Shown here: piece by piece, positions 34,417-42,019 of the stretch | How positions within the stretch are numbered: position 1 is the first letter of the stretch | How the letters are laid out: each line of letters starts with the position of its first letter | Assembly: GCF_900101885.1 (NCBI RefSeq) | Contig: NZ_FNAN01000003.1 | Coordinates: forward strand, 372,001-436,000 | DNA length: 64,000 bases | Reading direction: 5' to 3' | From: Dyadobacter soli | Lineage (GTDB): Bacteria; Bacteroidota; Bacteroidia; Cytophagales; Spirosomataceae | Notes under the pieces: model-generated | What the model saw: only the letters and a program-made list of their open reading frames with translations | The model's database searches: none | What the model was told of the DNA's origin: nothing | Translations under genes and position numbers: made by a program

Positions 34417-34590
34417 CCGCCGACCGCCGACCGCCGACCGACGACCGCCGACCGCCGATGGCCGGCCTTTTCGTCCATGGACCATGTTTTGTGATTGCGC
34501 ATTAATCAGACCATGGTCTATGGTCAGGCGCGGAGCGCCGCATCGTCCATGGTCAGCGGTCGGCGGTCGGCGGTCAGCGGTCGGCCGTCA
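34417..34590. repeat. GACCGC/CCATGGTC repeat block, right of the M28 peptidase
   Basis: Five or so GACCGCCGACC-type units starting at the peptidase stop (34414 onward), then GTCCATGGACC (about 34473-34483), GACCATGGTC (about 34509-34518) and CGTCCATGGTC, then the inverse units GGTCAGCGGTCGGCGGTCGG to 34587. The far end coincides with the stop codon of the convergent phosphodiesterase gene (complement of 34588-34590), so the block fills the whole gap between two stops. Confidence 0.75.
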
Positions 34591-35097
34591 CACCAGCGCT
34601 CCCCGCTTCCCCAACTCGATTGCCTCCATCTGGCTTATCAGCCCTTCGTGGAGGTTGAAACGGAGTAGGGTACGGAACTTGTGAAATCCTTCGCGTCCGG
34701 CGGCACCGGGGTTGATGTAAAGCATATTATTGAGAGCCTTGTCGCGGATCACCCGGAGGATGTGGGAGTGGCCGCAGACAAAAATATCCGGGGTGTTCGA
34801 TTTCAACGTCGGCATTATCTGCGGGTTATAACGCGGAGGCGCGCCGCCGATATGCGTGATCCACACGCGGAATCCTTCTACTTCGAAATGCAGGTTCTCA
34901 TGCGTGAGTGCGCGCACCTGTGGGGTATCGATATTTCCAAAGACAATACGGGTCGGCTTGAATGCCTGCAACTGCGCGACGATCTCCGTCGAGCCAATAT
35001 CCCCTGCATGCCATATTTCGTCGCAATTGGCAAAATGATCGAAAACACGTTCATCCAGGTAGCCGTGTGTGTCCGATATTACTCCGATACTTTTCAT
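34588..35097 (-). CDS. YfcE/MJ0936-type metallophosphoesterase
   Basis: Small cytoplasmic phosphodiesterase of 169 residues from the ATG at 35097; the frame runs on to a TTG at 35112. Metal-binding motifs in order: GVISDTHGYLD, HAGDIGS, FGNID, THIGG and CGHSHI. Family members hydrolyse phosphodiester model substrates; the natural substrate is unknown. Convergent with the M28 peptidase across a repeat block. Confidence 0.88.
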   Translation of the reverse strand: MKSIGVISDTHGYLDERVFDHFANCDEIWHAGDIGSTEIVAQLQAFKPTRIVFGNIDTPQVRALTHENLHFEVEGFRVWITHIGGAPPRYNPQIMPTLKSNTPDIFVCGHSHILRVIRDKALNNMLYINPGAAGREGFHKFRTLLRFNLHEGLISQMEAIELGKRGALV

Positions 35098-35376
35098 TTC
35101 AACACTATACAATAAGAACTAAAGGGCAAATATGGTCAATGGAAATCCAGCGGGAAATAATTTAACAAAAAAATTATGTAGTTGAAGTAACTTATATATA
35201 CCAAATTGAGTACTTTAACAGTTGTTAACTTAATAAAAGTTAAATAATTCTTTATTCGTTATAAAATCAGGTTTTAACTATATTTTTAGTTGTAAACTTG
35301 AATTGCATTCTCTATAATTGCAAAAATGTAATACCCCAGTTACAACCTCTGATCACATAACCACCAAAATCTAGCC

Positions 35377-38214
35377 TTGAAAAAAATCCTACTTCTGTTA
35401 TGGTTATGCCTTCCCATGCTCACTGCGCACGCGCAGTCCGGAGGGCGATTTACATTGAAGGGAGTCGTGGCCGACACCGCCGGAGCCGGACTTCCCGAAG
35501 CGACGGTGATGTTGCTAACCCCCAAAGACTCCACGCTCGTCAACTTCCAGCGCACCACCAAGCAGGGCGCATTTGAGTTCAAAGGATTGAAAAGAGCTAA
35601 TTACCTGCTGAAAATCACCTATGTGGGTTACCTGCCTTACCAGAACACCGTAAACCCCAATGACGGCGATGTGACGGACATGAAAAACATCAAAATGACC
35701 TTCATGGACCAAAACCTCTACGAAGTGGTGGTGAAGGCGTTCCGGGCACCGTTGAGTATCAGGGGTGATACGATCGAGTATGACCCGAAAGCATTTAAAG
35801 TACCGCCCGGTGCAAACGTCGAGGACCTGATCAGGCGGTTGCCCGGTATGCAGGTCGACCAGGACGGGAGCATTAAAGCGCAGGGGGAAACCGTCAAACG
35901 TGTAACGGTAGACGGTAAGCGGTTTTTCGGCGACGATACCAAGGCTGCTACCAAGAACCTTCCGGCAGAAGCCATTTCAAAAGTGCAGGTATTTAATGAG
36001 AAAACAGAGCAGGCACGGCTGACCGGCGTGGACGACGGGAAGCATGAAAAGACCTTGAACCTGCAATTGAAAGACAGCCACAAGAAAGGCGGTTTCGGTA
36101 AAGTTGCGGCCGGTGTCGGTACGGAAAAGCGTTTGGAAGGAAAAGTCAATTACAACCGCTTTAATGAAAAGAACCAATTCTCGTTCATCGGACTGGGCAA
36201 CAACACCAACCAGGGCGGCATGTCGTGGGACGATTACCAGGACTTTAAAGGTAGCCAGTCCTTCAACTGGGGCGATGACGGCGACTTCGGTTTCAATGGC
36301 GGACGGTACATTACATTTGGCGGTGGCGATGATGAAAGCCTTACCATTCAGGCCGGTAGCGGCGCGCAAAACCGCGGTTTTAATAAAAACTGGGCCGGTG
36401 GGGCAAACTACAATTTCGATACGAAGAAAACGAAGTTCAACACCAGCTACTATTACAACAAGAACACCCAGGACCTGGACGCTACTTCGCGGCAGACTAA
36501 CTTCCTCACCAACTCGGCATTTACCAAGCTGGATACGAACGGCAGGTTGAACTCGAATCAGAACCACCGGGGAAGTGTGCGGTTCGAGAAGACACTCGAC
36601 TCGAACAATACTTTGGTGGTGCTCTCCAACTTCCGCTTCGGCAATGGAACGGCCGATTACCGCAGTCACCAGGAGTTTTTCCGCGGCGTGCAGGATTCGG
36701 CCCAGGTTTCGAACATGAGCGACATTACCAACTTCTCGGATTTTAACTCGTTCGCCATTGCCAATACTGCCATTTACCGGCTGAAATTCAAGAAAAAGGG
36801 CCGGAACTTCGCATTAAGCGCAGGCTACAATGTCAACAACTCGGAAGGGGATGTGCGGCAGCGATCGACTAACCAGTTTTTCCGCTCCTCGCAGACCGAA
36901 CCGGACAGCGTGCTGAACATTAACCAGACCAATCACACCAAAAGTTTGCGTAACCAGCTGAAAAGCAGTGTGCTGTTCACGGAGCCTTTGTCCAAAAAAT
37001 TCGTGCTCGAAACATTCTATAATTTCAGCCTGAAAAGCGACGAGGTGGATCGCGACGTGTTCGACATCAACGAAGGCGGTTCGATAAGAAACCAGAACCT
37101 CAGCCGGTACTACACCAACAACACCACATTCCATCGTGGGGGAACTTCGCTTCGCTACTCTTATAATGGTTTGAACCTCCTTGGCGGCATTGGCTTGCAG
37201 CAAATTCATATGGACGGCAAGTTTGCCGTGAACCAGGAAGATGCAGTCCGCACGCGCGTCGACCGCCGGTTTACCAACTGGGTACCGAATGTTTCTTTGA
37301 ACTACAACCTGAAAAACAATCGCTACCTGTATGGCGGCTATAACTTCTCGGTACAAGAGCCTAACATCCGCGACTTGCAGCCGATCGTCGATAACAGCAA
37401 CCCGCTGTACATTACGCAGGGTAACCCTAATCTGTCGCCGACGAAAAGCCACTCGTTCAATATCGGGTACAACCACTTCAATGCGACCAAGTTTACGCAG
37501 ATGTTCTTCGGTGCGTATTACAGCAAGTTCCAGGACCAGATCATTTATAGCCAGACCGTGGATGAAAATCTCATCACACGCACGATGCCTACAAACATCA
37601 GCGGCGGCCGTAACTTCAACATTTACGGACATTACGGTTTCCCGATCGTGAAAACGAAAAGTAATCTGAGCATGAATGTGGGCTATAACAATGGCAAGAA
37701 CCTTACGTTCATCAATGGTGAATTGAATGACACGAAGAACAATGGTTACAATGGTGGCTTTCGGCTCGACCTGACACCGAGCGACAAGTTTACAGTATAC
37801 GCCAATGCGAACTGGAACGTTACCGACACGCGGTACTCGCTCAGCAGCGCCCAGAACCAAAAGATCGTAAACTCGTTCTACAGTGCCGAAATGAACATTA
37901 AACTGCCGAAGGAAATTTACTTCAACAGCCGCTTCAACTATAACCGGTATGTGAACGACCGCTTCGGCTTTAACCAGGACATGCCGATCCTGAACCTGTC
38001 GCTCTACAAAACCATGTTGAAGAGCAAAAAAGGCGAAATCCGTCTCTCCGCATTCGATGTTTTCAACAAGAACCGGGGTATCTCACAGTCGGCCTACCAA
38101 AACTTCGTCTCTCAGGAGCAGGTACGCACGCTCGCGCGGTACTTTATGCTGAGTTTTGCGTACAACATGCGTGGTATGTCCCATTCCGTACGCCGCAAGG
38201 GGGGAGGGTTTTAA
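35377..38214 (+). CDS. TonB-dependent-receptor-like outer-membrane beta-barrel protein
   Basis: Outer-membrane protein of 945 residues. The start is a TTG (35377): it gives a clean signal peptide (KKILLLLWLCLPMLTAHAQ), whereas the next ATG would cut it. A carboxypeptidase-regulatory-like domain (about 24-110) is followed by a plug with PPGANVEDLIRRLPGMQVDQ and GDDTKAATKNLPAEAISKV, then a large OMP_b-brl_3 type barrel with many NxNY-type strands. No SusD follows; instead a GLPGLI-family gene lies 19 bases downstream, the usual partner. Preceded by about 260 bases of very AT-rich DNA. Confidence 0.9.
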   Translation: MKKILLLLWLCLPMLTAHAQSGGRFTLKGVVADTAGAGLPEATVMLLTPKDSTLVNFQRTTKQGAFEFKGLKRANYLLKITYVGYLPYQNTVNPNDGDVTDMKNIKMTFMDQNLYEVVVKAFRAPLSIRGDTIEYDPKAFKVPPGANVEDLIRRLPGMQVDQDGSIKAQGETVKRVTVDGKRFFGDDTKAATKNLPAEAISKVQVFNEKTEQARLTGVDDGKHEKTLNLQLKDSHKKGGFGKVAAGVGTEKRLEGKVNYNRFNEKNQFSFIGLGNNTNQGGMSWDDYQDFKGSQSFNWGDDGDFGFNGGRYITFGGGDDESLTIQAGSGAQNRGFNKNWAGGANYNFDTKKTKFNTSYYYNKNTQDLDATSRQTNFLTNSAFTKLDTNGRLNSNQNHRGSVRFEKTLDSNNTLVVLSNFRFGNGTADYRSHQEFFRGVQDSAQVSNMSDITNFSDFNSFAIANTAIYRLKFKKKGRNFALSAGYNVNNSEGDVRQRSTNQFFRSSQTEPDSVLNINQTNHTKSLRNQLKSSVLFTEPLSKKFVLETFYNFSLKSDEVDRDVFDINEGGSIRNQNLSRYYTNNTTFHRGGTSLRYSYNGLNLLGGIGLQQIHMDGKFAVNQEDAVRTRVDRRFTNWVPNVSLNYNLKNNRYLYGGYNFSVQEPNIRDLQPIVDNSNPLYITQGNPNLSPTKSHSFNIGYNHFNATKFTQMFFGAYYSKFQDQIIYSQTVDENLITRTMPTNISGGRNFNIYGHYGFPIVKTKSNLSMNVGYNNGKNLTFINGELNDTKNNGYNGGFRLDLTPSDKFTVYANANWNVTDTRYSLSSAQNQKIVNSFYSAEMNIKLPKEIYFNSRFNYNRYVNDRFGFNQDMPILNLSLYKTMLKSKKGEIRLSAFDVFNKNRGISQSAYQNFVSQEQVRTLARYFMLSFAYNMRGMSHSVRRKGGGF

Positions 38215-38233
38215 TAGTCAGTGATCGAAATTT

Positions 38234-38986
38234 ATGAAGGTATATATGAAAAAGATTTGGATGATATGTTTGCTGCTGAGCAGTTTGCCGGCATTTGCAC
38301 AGCAGGAAGGCGTGGTTGTGACTTATGAAAAAGAACACTTCTGGTCGAAGATTTATGACAGGCTTACCTTCCTTTCCGAGGAGGAGCGGACCCGGATCAA
38401 GAATACAGTGAAGAACTGGGACACGGGGTACAAGGAGAAAGGGCAGCTGTTCGCAACGGCTACCGAAAGTAAATACAACGATATGGAACCGGAGGCCGAC
38501 GGCGGCTGGCGCGGACGGACGAGCGAGTTTATGATCTACCGCAACCTGGACACGGAGCGGAAAATGGAAATCGAAGAGTTTGCCGGTAAAACACTCGTTA
38601 TCGACGATTCACTGAAAACCCCTTCCTGGAAAGTGTTGAACAAAATCAAGGAGATCAATGGCTACCTGTGCATGATGGCGGAGGCCGAAGATACGGTCCG
38701 TAATGCCAAACTGACTGCCTGGTTTGCCAACGATCTCGCATTCAACGCCGGTCCGGAGCGCTACTTCGGCTTGCCGGGGCTGATCATGGAGCTGAATGTA
38801 AACGACGGCGAGGTGATTTTTACGGCTGTCAAAGTGGAGAAAAAAACGCTGAACGACGAAGCGAAGCTTCCCAAGAAAATAAAGGGTAAGAAGATCACAA
38901 CGGCGGACTATGATAAGATGCTCAGGACGTACATCAACGACAGTATGAAGTCACACCGAAACCCATATTGGAACATTCGGTACTAA
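38234..38986 (+). CDS. GLPGLI-family exported protein
   Basis: Protein of 250 residues (or 246 from the ATG at 38246). Signal peptide MKKIWMICLLLSSLPAFAQ. The family-naming motif is present as FGLPGLIMELN at about 176-186, following the AWFANDLAFNAGPERY segment. These proteins are encoded beside TonB-linked receptors and are periplasmic or surface-located, function unknown. Followed by a strong terminator, so receptor and GLPGLI protein form a two-gene operon. Confidence 0.92.
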   Translation: MKVYMKKIWMICLLLSSLPAFAQQEGVVVTYEKEHFWSKIYDRLTFLSEEERTRIKNTVKNWDTGYKEKGQLFATATESKYNDMEPEADGGWRGRTSEFMIYRNLDTERKMEIEEFAGKTLVIDDSLKTPSWKVLNKIKEINGYLCMMAEAEDTVRNAKLTAWFANDLAFNAGPERYFGLPGLIMELNVNDGEVIFTAVKVEKKTLNDEAKLPKKIKGKKITTADYDKMLRTYINDSMKSHRNPYWNIRY

Positions 38987-39006
38987 AACTTGCTAATTTT
39001 CAATAG

Positions 39007-39048
39007 AAAAAGGGAAAGTGTCGGAACGGCATTCTTCCCTTTTTTTTG
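39007..39048 (+). terminator. Terminator of the receptor/GLPGLI operon
   Basis: AAAAAGGGAA (39007-39016) and TTCCCTTTTT (39035-39044) pair around an 18-base loop; the right arm continues as a run of T. It lies 21 bases after the GLPGLI stop. Confidence 0.75.
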
Positions 39049-39181
39049 TAATTTCGCGTTTTGAAAGCACCCCGGGCGGCGACTTAATGTGTCTGTGGCT
39101 CGATTATTGATAGCGATCAGTGTAGTTCCCAAATGTTTTACTTAACAGTGTTTATCTATTTTTAACAACCCTAAGACGATT

Positions 39182-40069
39182 ATGAAACAAACGCTTTTAG
39201 CCGTTGCTATGCTCTTTGTTCTGGGCTCATGTGCCAGCAAGAAAAAATTGCTTTCTGCACAGAAGCAAGCCAATGAGATCCAAATCCAACTGGATAAAGC
39301 AAGAGCCGACCTGAATGATTGTGACAGCAGAACTGCTGGCTTGAATAATGATTTGAAGGCAAAAAATGACGAACTGACCAGCAAAAATGCAAAATTGAAA
39401 GAGCTGGAAGAACAGGTTGAATTCCTTAAAAAGAACAACAACAACCTTCTTGACCGTATGTCTGACCTTTCGGTAATCTCGAAAGAAGGCTCGGAAAGCA
39501 TCAAGAAGTCACTCGCGATGATGGACCAGCAAGGTGTACAGATCCGCGACCTGAACAAGAGCATCCAGCACAAAGATTCTTTGAACATGGCGCTGGTACT
39601 GAACCTGAAACGTTCGTTGGCTGACGTAAGCGACGAAGACGTTCAGATCGAAGTTAAAAAAGGCGTAGTGTACGTTTCCCTGTCCGACAAAATGTTGTTC
39701 AAATCGGGAAGCTCTGTGATCAACTCCGCTGCTGAGACCGTACTTTCGAAAGTAGCGAAAATCCTGAACGACTACAAGGAAATCGAAATCCTGATCGAAG
39801 GTCACACGGATAATGTACCTATCGCGACAGACAAGGTTGCCGACAACTGGGATCTTTCGGTATTGCGTGCAACATCGGTGGCACGTACCCTGCAAAAGAA
39901 ATACGGTGTTGAGCCGGTTCGTATGATCGCTGGCGGCCGTGGAGAATATCTCCCCAAAGTGGCTAACGATTCAGCGCCTAACCGCAGCCTGAACCGTCGT
40001 ACGGAGATCATCATCACCCCGAAATTGGATCAGTTCTTCAACCTTTACACGCCAAACGCTGGTAAATAA
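39182..40069 (+). CDS. OmpA-family lipoprotein with coiled-coil N-domain
   Basis: Protein of 295 residues. Lipobox VLGSC (Cys 17), then a long coiled coil (about 25-125, rich in Lys/Glu/Leu with AKLKELEEQVEFLKKNNNN), then an OmpA-C peptidoglycan-binding domain (about 160-285) with VLIEGHTDNVP-like ILIEGHTDNVPI, WDLSVLRATSVA and NRSLNRRTEIIITPK. The Asp and Arg that hold meso-diaminopimelate are present. Likely ties the outer membrane to the cell wall. Alone in its operon, ending at a strong terminator. Confidence 0.93.
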   Translation: MKQTLLAVAMLFVLGSCASKKKLLSAQKQANEIQIQLDKARADLNDCDSRTAGLNNDLKAKNDELTSKNAKLKELEEQVEFLKKNNNNLLDRMSDLSVISKEGSESIKKSLAMMDQQGVQIRDLNKSIQHKDSLNMALVLNLKRSLADVSDEDVQIEVKKGVVYVSLSDKMLFKSGSSVINSAAETVLSKVAKILNDYKEIEILIEGHTDNVPIATDKVADNWDLSVLRATSVARTLQKKYGVEPVRMIAGGRGEYLPKVANDSAPNRSLNRRTEIIITPKLDQFFNLYTPNAGK

Positions 40070-40095
40070 GGTTAACTGAGAAGTTTTTCAGATGA

Positions 40096-40133
40096 GGGCC
40101 CTCCGGTAACAGGATGGGCCCTTTTTCTTTTTA
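40096..40133 (+). terminator. Terminator of the OmpA-family gene
   Basis: GGGCCC (40096-40101) and GGGCCC (40116-40121) pair around a 14-base loop, followed by TTTTTCTTTTT. It lies 26 bases after the stop. Confidence 0.8.
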
Positions 40134-40165
40134 ATGCAGGAACAATTTTCATAATATACACCAAC

Positions 40166-41119
40166 ATGCCCGGAACTGTACCTACCCAAGAAACCATCGA
40201 GGCGGCCCATGCGCTCGTGAAGCCTTACATTCATCACACGCCTGTTTTTACTTCGCAATTCCTGAATGACCTGTCGGGCGCGGAATTGTATTTTAAATGC
40301 GAGAACTTGCAAAAGATCGGTGCATTCAAGGCACGGGGCGGGCTGAATGCGGTACTTTCGTTATCGGAAGAACAGCTTGCAAACGGCGTGATCACGCATT
40401 CATCCGGCAACCACGCGCAGGCGATCGCGTTCTCTGCGCAGAAAGTAGGGGCTAAATGTTACATCGTAATGCCCGAGAATTCGCCCAAAGTGAAAATAGC
40501 GGCGGTGGAAGGTTACGGTGCAGGCATTACCTTTTGCAAAAACACTCCCGAGGACCGTCAGGGCACGGTGGACGAGATCGTCGCACGCACGGGCGCGACT
40601 TTTATACACCCATTCAACAATTATGAAGTGATCGCAGGGCAGGCTACGGCGGCCAAAGAACTCATCGAAGACGTCCCTGTAACGCTGGACGCGATTGTGG
40701 CACCGGTAGGAGGGGGCGGCTTGCTGAGCGGAACCGCATTGTCGGCCAGGTATTTTTCCCCGGGCACGCACGTATACGCGGGCGAGCCGGAGGGTGCGGC
40801 GGATGCGATATTATCGTTCAAAAGCGGCAAAATCGAAAAGGCACCCTATGTGAACACGATTGCCGACGGCCTGCTGACGCATTTAGGCGACAAAACATTC
40901 CCGATCATCCGATCAGAGGTGGCCGACATTTTCACGGTTTCCGACGAAGAGATCATCCAGGCTATGCGGTATTTGTGGGAGCGCATGAAAATTGTGGTGG
41001 AGCCTTCCGGTGCGGTATCAACCGCGGCGGTGCTGAAAAATGGAGCTGTTTTCAGCGGCAAAAAGGTGGGGATCATCATTTCGGGCGGAAATGTAGATTT
41101 AGGTAAGCTGCCGTTTTGA
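40166..41119 (+). CDS. PLP-dependent serine/threonine dehydratase (or serine racemase)
   Basis: Fold-type II PLP enzyme of 317 residues. Schiff-base Lys55 in KIGAFKARGG, substrate loop SSGNHAQ (79-85), and the phosphate-binding glycine loop VGGGGLLSG. It lacks the ACT regulatory domain of biosynthetic threonine deaminase, so it is the short catabolic type; serine racemase cannot be excluded from sequence alone. Acts in the cytoplasm on L-threonine or serine. Single gene following a terminator. Confidence 0.88.
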   Translation: MPGTVPTQETIEAAHALVKPYIHHTPVFTSQFLNDLSGAELYFKCENLQKIGAFKARGGLNAVLSLSEEQLANGVITHSSGNHAQAIAFSAQKVGAKCYIVMPENSPKVKIAAVEGYGAGITFCKNTPEDRQGTVDEIVARTGATFIHPFNNYEVIAGQATAAKELIEDVPVTLDAIVAPVGGGGLLSGTALSARYFSPGTHVYAGEPEGAADAILSFKSGKIEKAPYVNTIADGLLTHLGDKTFPIIRSEVADIFTVSDEEIIQAMRYLWERMKIVVEPSGAVSTAAVLKNGAVFSGKKVGIIISGGNVDLGKLPF

Positions 41120-41238
41120 AATAGTTCGAAATGAATAAATTACCGCGCTGATATGCGTATCCCGGGGCGGTGCCGTTATAGTAGGAAATTTAGGATGCGT
41201 GTTTATATTTGAAAATTGTTTACTCTTAAAATTGAAGT

Positions 41239-41718
41239 ATGAAAAAGCTGATTTTTTGCTGTCTGGTAGTTCTGATGGGCGCTTGCAAAGACGACAAGAA
41301 AGACCCGGAACCGGAAGTGGATTATGCGAAGGACCTGGTAGGCGTGTATGAAACCACTACGGTAGAAGCAGGGGTTTCGAGCAATCACAAGTGGGAAGTT
41401 ACCACCGAGGTGAAGAACCAGCTGAACATCAAGTATACCAAAAATTCAAAAGTGAGCGTGCCTGGCTCGACATTCGATGTTACCCAGGAGTTTCCGCTCG
41501 TGGCTGTGAAAGCAACGGCGCAGGATACCTTCGAAATCAACGAGAAGGTGGATGTGACCCAGAACGTCGGCGGTGCGTTGAATGTGCGCCTTAGCGGCAT
41601 TGGTTCCAGGGTCGTGAACGGAAGCGGGGTGCCGCAGATCAACATCACGCTCAAATTTTCGGAATCGAGCGCAGGCGCCGCGAATGTGGAACAGTACCTC
41701 GAATTCAAGAAGAAATAA
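41239..41718 (+). CDS. Hypothetical lipoprotein, 159 residues
   Basis: Lipobox VLMGAC (Cys 16) followed by an acidic-basic linker (KDDKKDPEPE). The rest is predicted to be mostly beta strand with alternating residues (for example FEINEKVDVTQNVGGALNV), suggesting a small beta-sandwich or barrel. No cysteine besides the lipid anchor. Not recognised. A terminator follows 19 bases after the stop. Confidence 0.75.
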   Translation: MKKLIFCCLVVLMGACKDDKKDPEPEVDYAKDLVGVYETTTVEAGVSSNHKWEVTTEVKNQLNIKYTKNSKVSVPGSTFDVTQEFPLVAVKATAQDTFEINEKVDVTQNVGGALNVRLSGIGSRVVNGSGVPQINITLKFSESSAGAANVEQYLEFKKK

Positions 41719-41737
41719 CAGTATTTCCAATGCAGCA

Positions 41738-41776
41738 AAAAGGCGGATGAGATCACTCACCCGCCTTTATTTTTTG
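41738..41776 (+). terminator. Terminator of the 159-residue lipoprotein gene
   Basis: AAAGGCGGATGA (41738-41749) pairs with TCACCCGCCTTT (41757-41768) with one mismatch; ATTTTTT follows. Confidence 0.75.
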
Positions 41777-41797
41777 AGAGGCACTTCTATTCTGGTA

Positions 41798-41938
41798 TTA
41801 TAAGGATACTTCTTTAAAAAGCATTTGAGACTTGTCCAACAAGACAAGCACCGGGAACGTAATGCCTATCACCAGGCAGGTCACCGCAAAGGCCATCAGC
41901 CACACAATGAAGAGGGAAAATTTTGCTACAACGATCAT
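41798..41938 (-). CDS. Possible small membrane protein, 46 residues
   Basis: A frame from the ATG complementary to 41936-41938 encodes one long hydrophobic segment (FSLFIVWLMAFAVTCLVIGI, then TFPVLVLL) and a short tail. It starts 81 bases after the stop of the AddB-like nuclease on the same strand and could be the last gene of that operon. Composition fits a membrane peptide, but no homologue is recalled. Confidence 0.4.
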   Translation of the reverse strand: MIVVAKFSLFIVWLMAFAVTCLVIGITFPVLVLLDKSQMLFKEVSL

Positions 41939-42019
41939 ACCGTAAACGATTTTTTTAAAAGAGATCGCTTTGTTTACGCAATGGTTGCAAGGGTTTGCGG
42001 GTATTTTTCACGCGGCAAA

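Noticed and set aside
34417..34480. Repeated GACCGC units looked at first like a CRISPR or satellite array
   Set aside because: Units are 6-11 bases with no unique spacers of constant length and no cas genes; better described as an intergenic repeat block.
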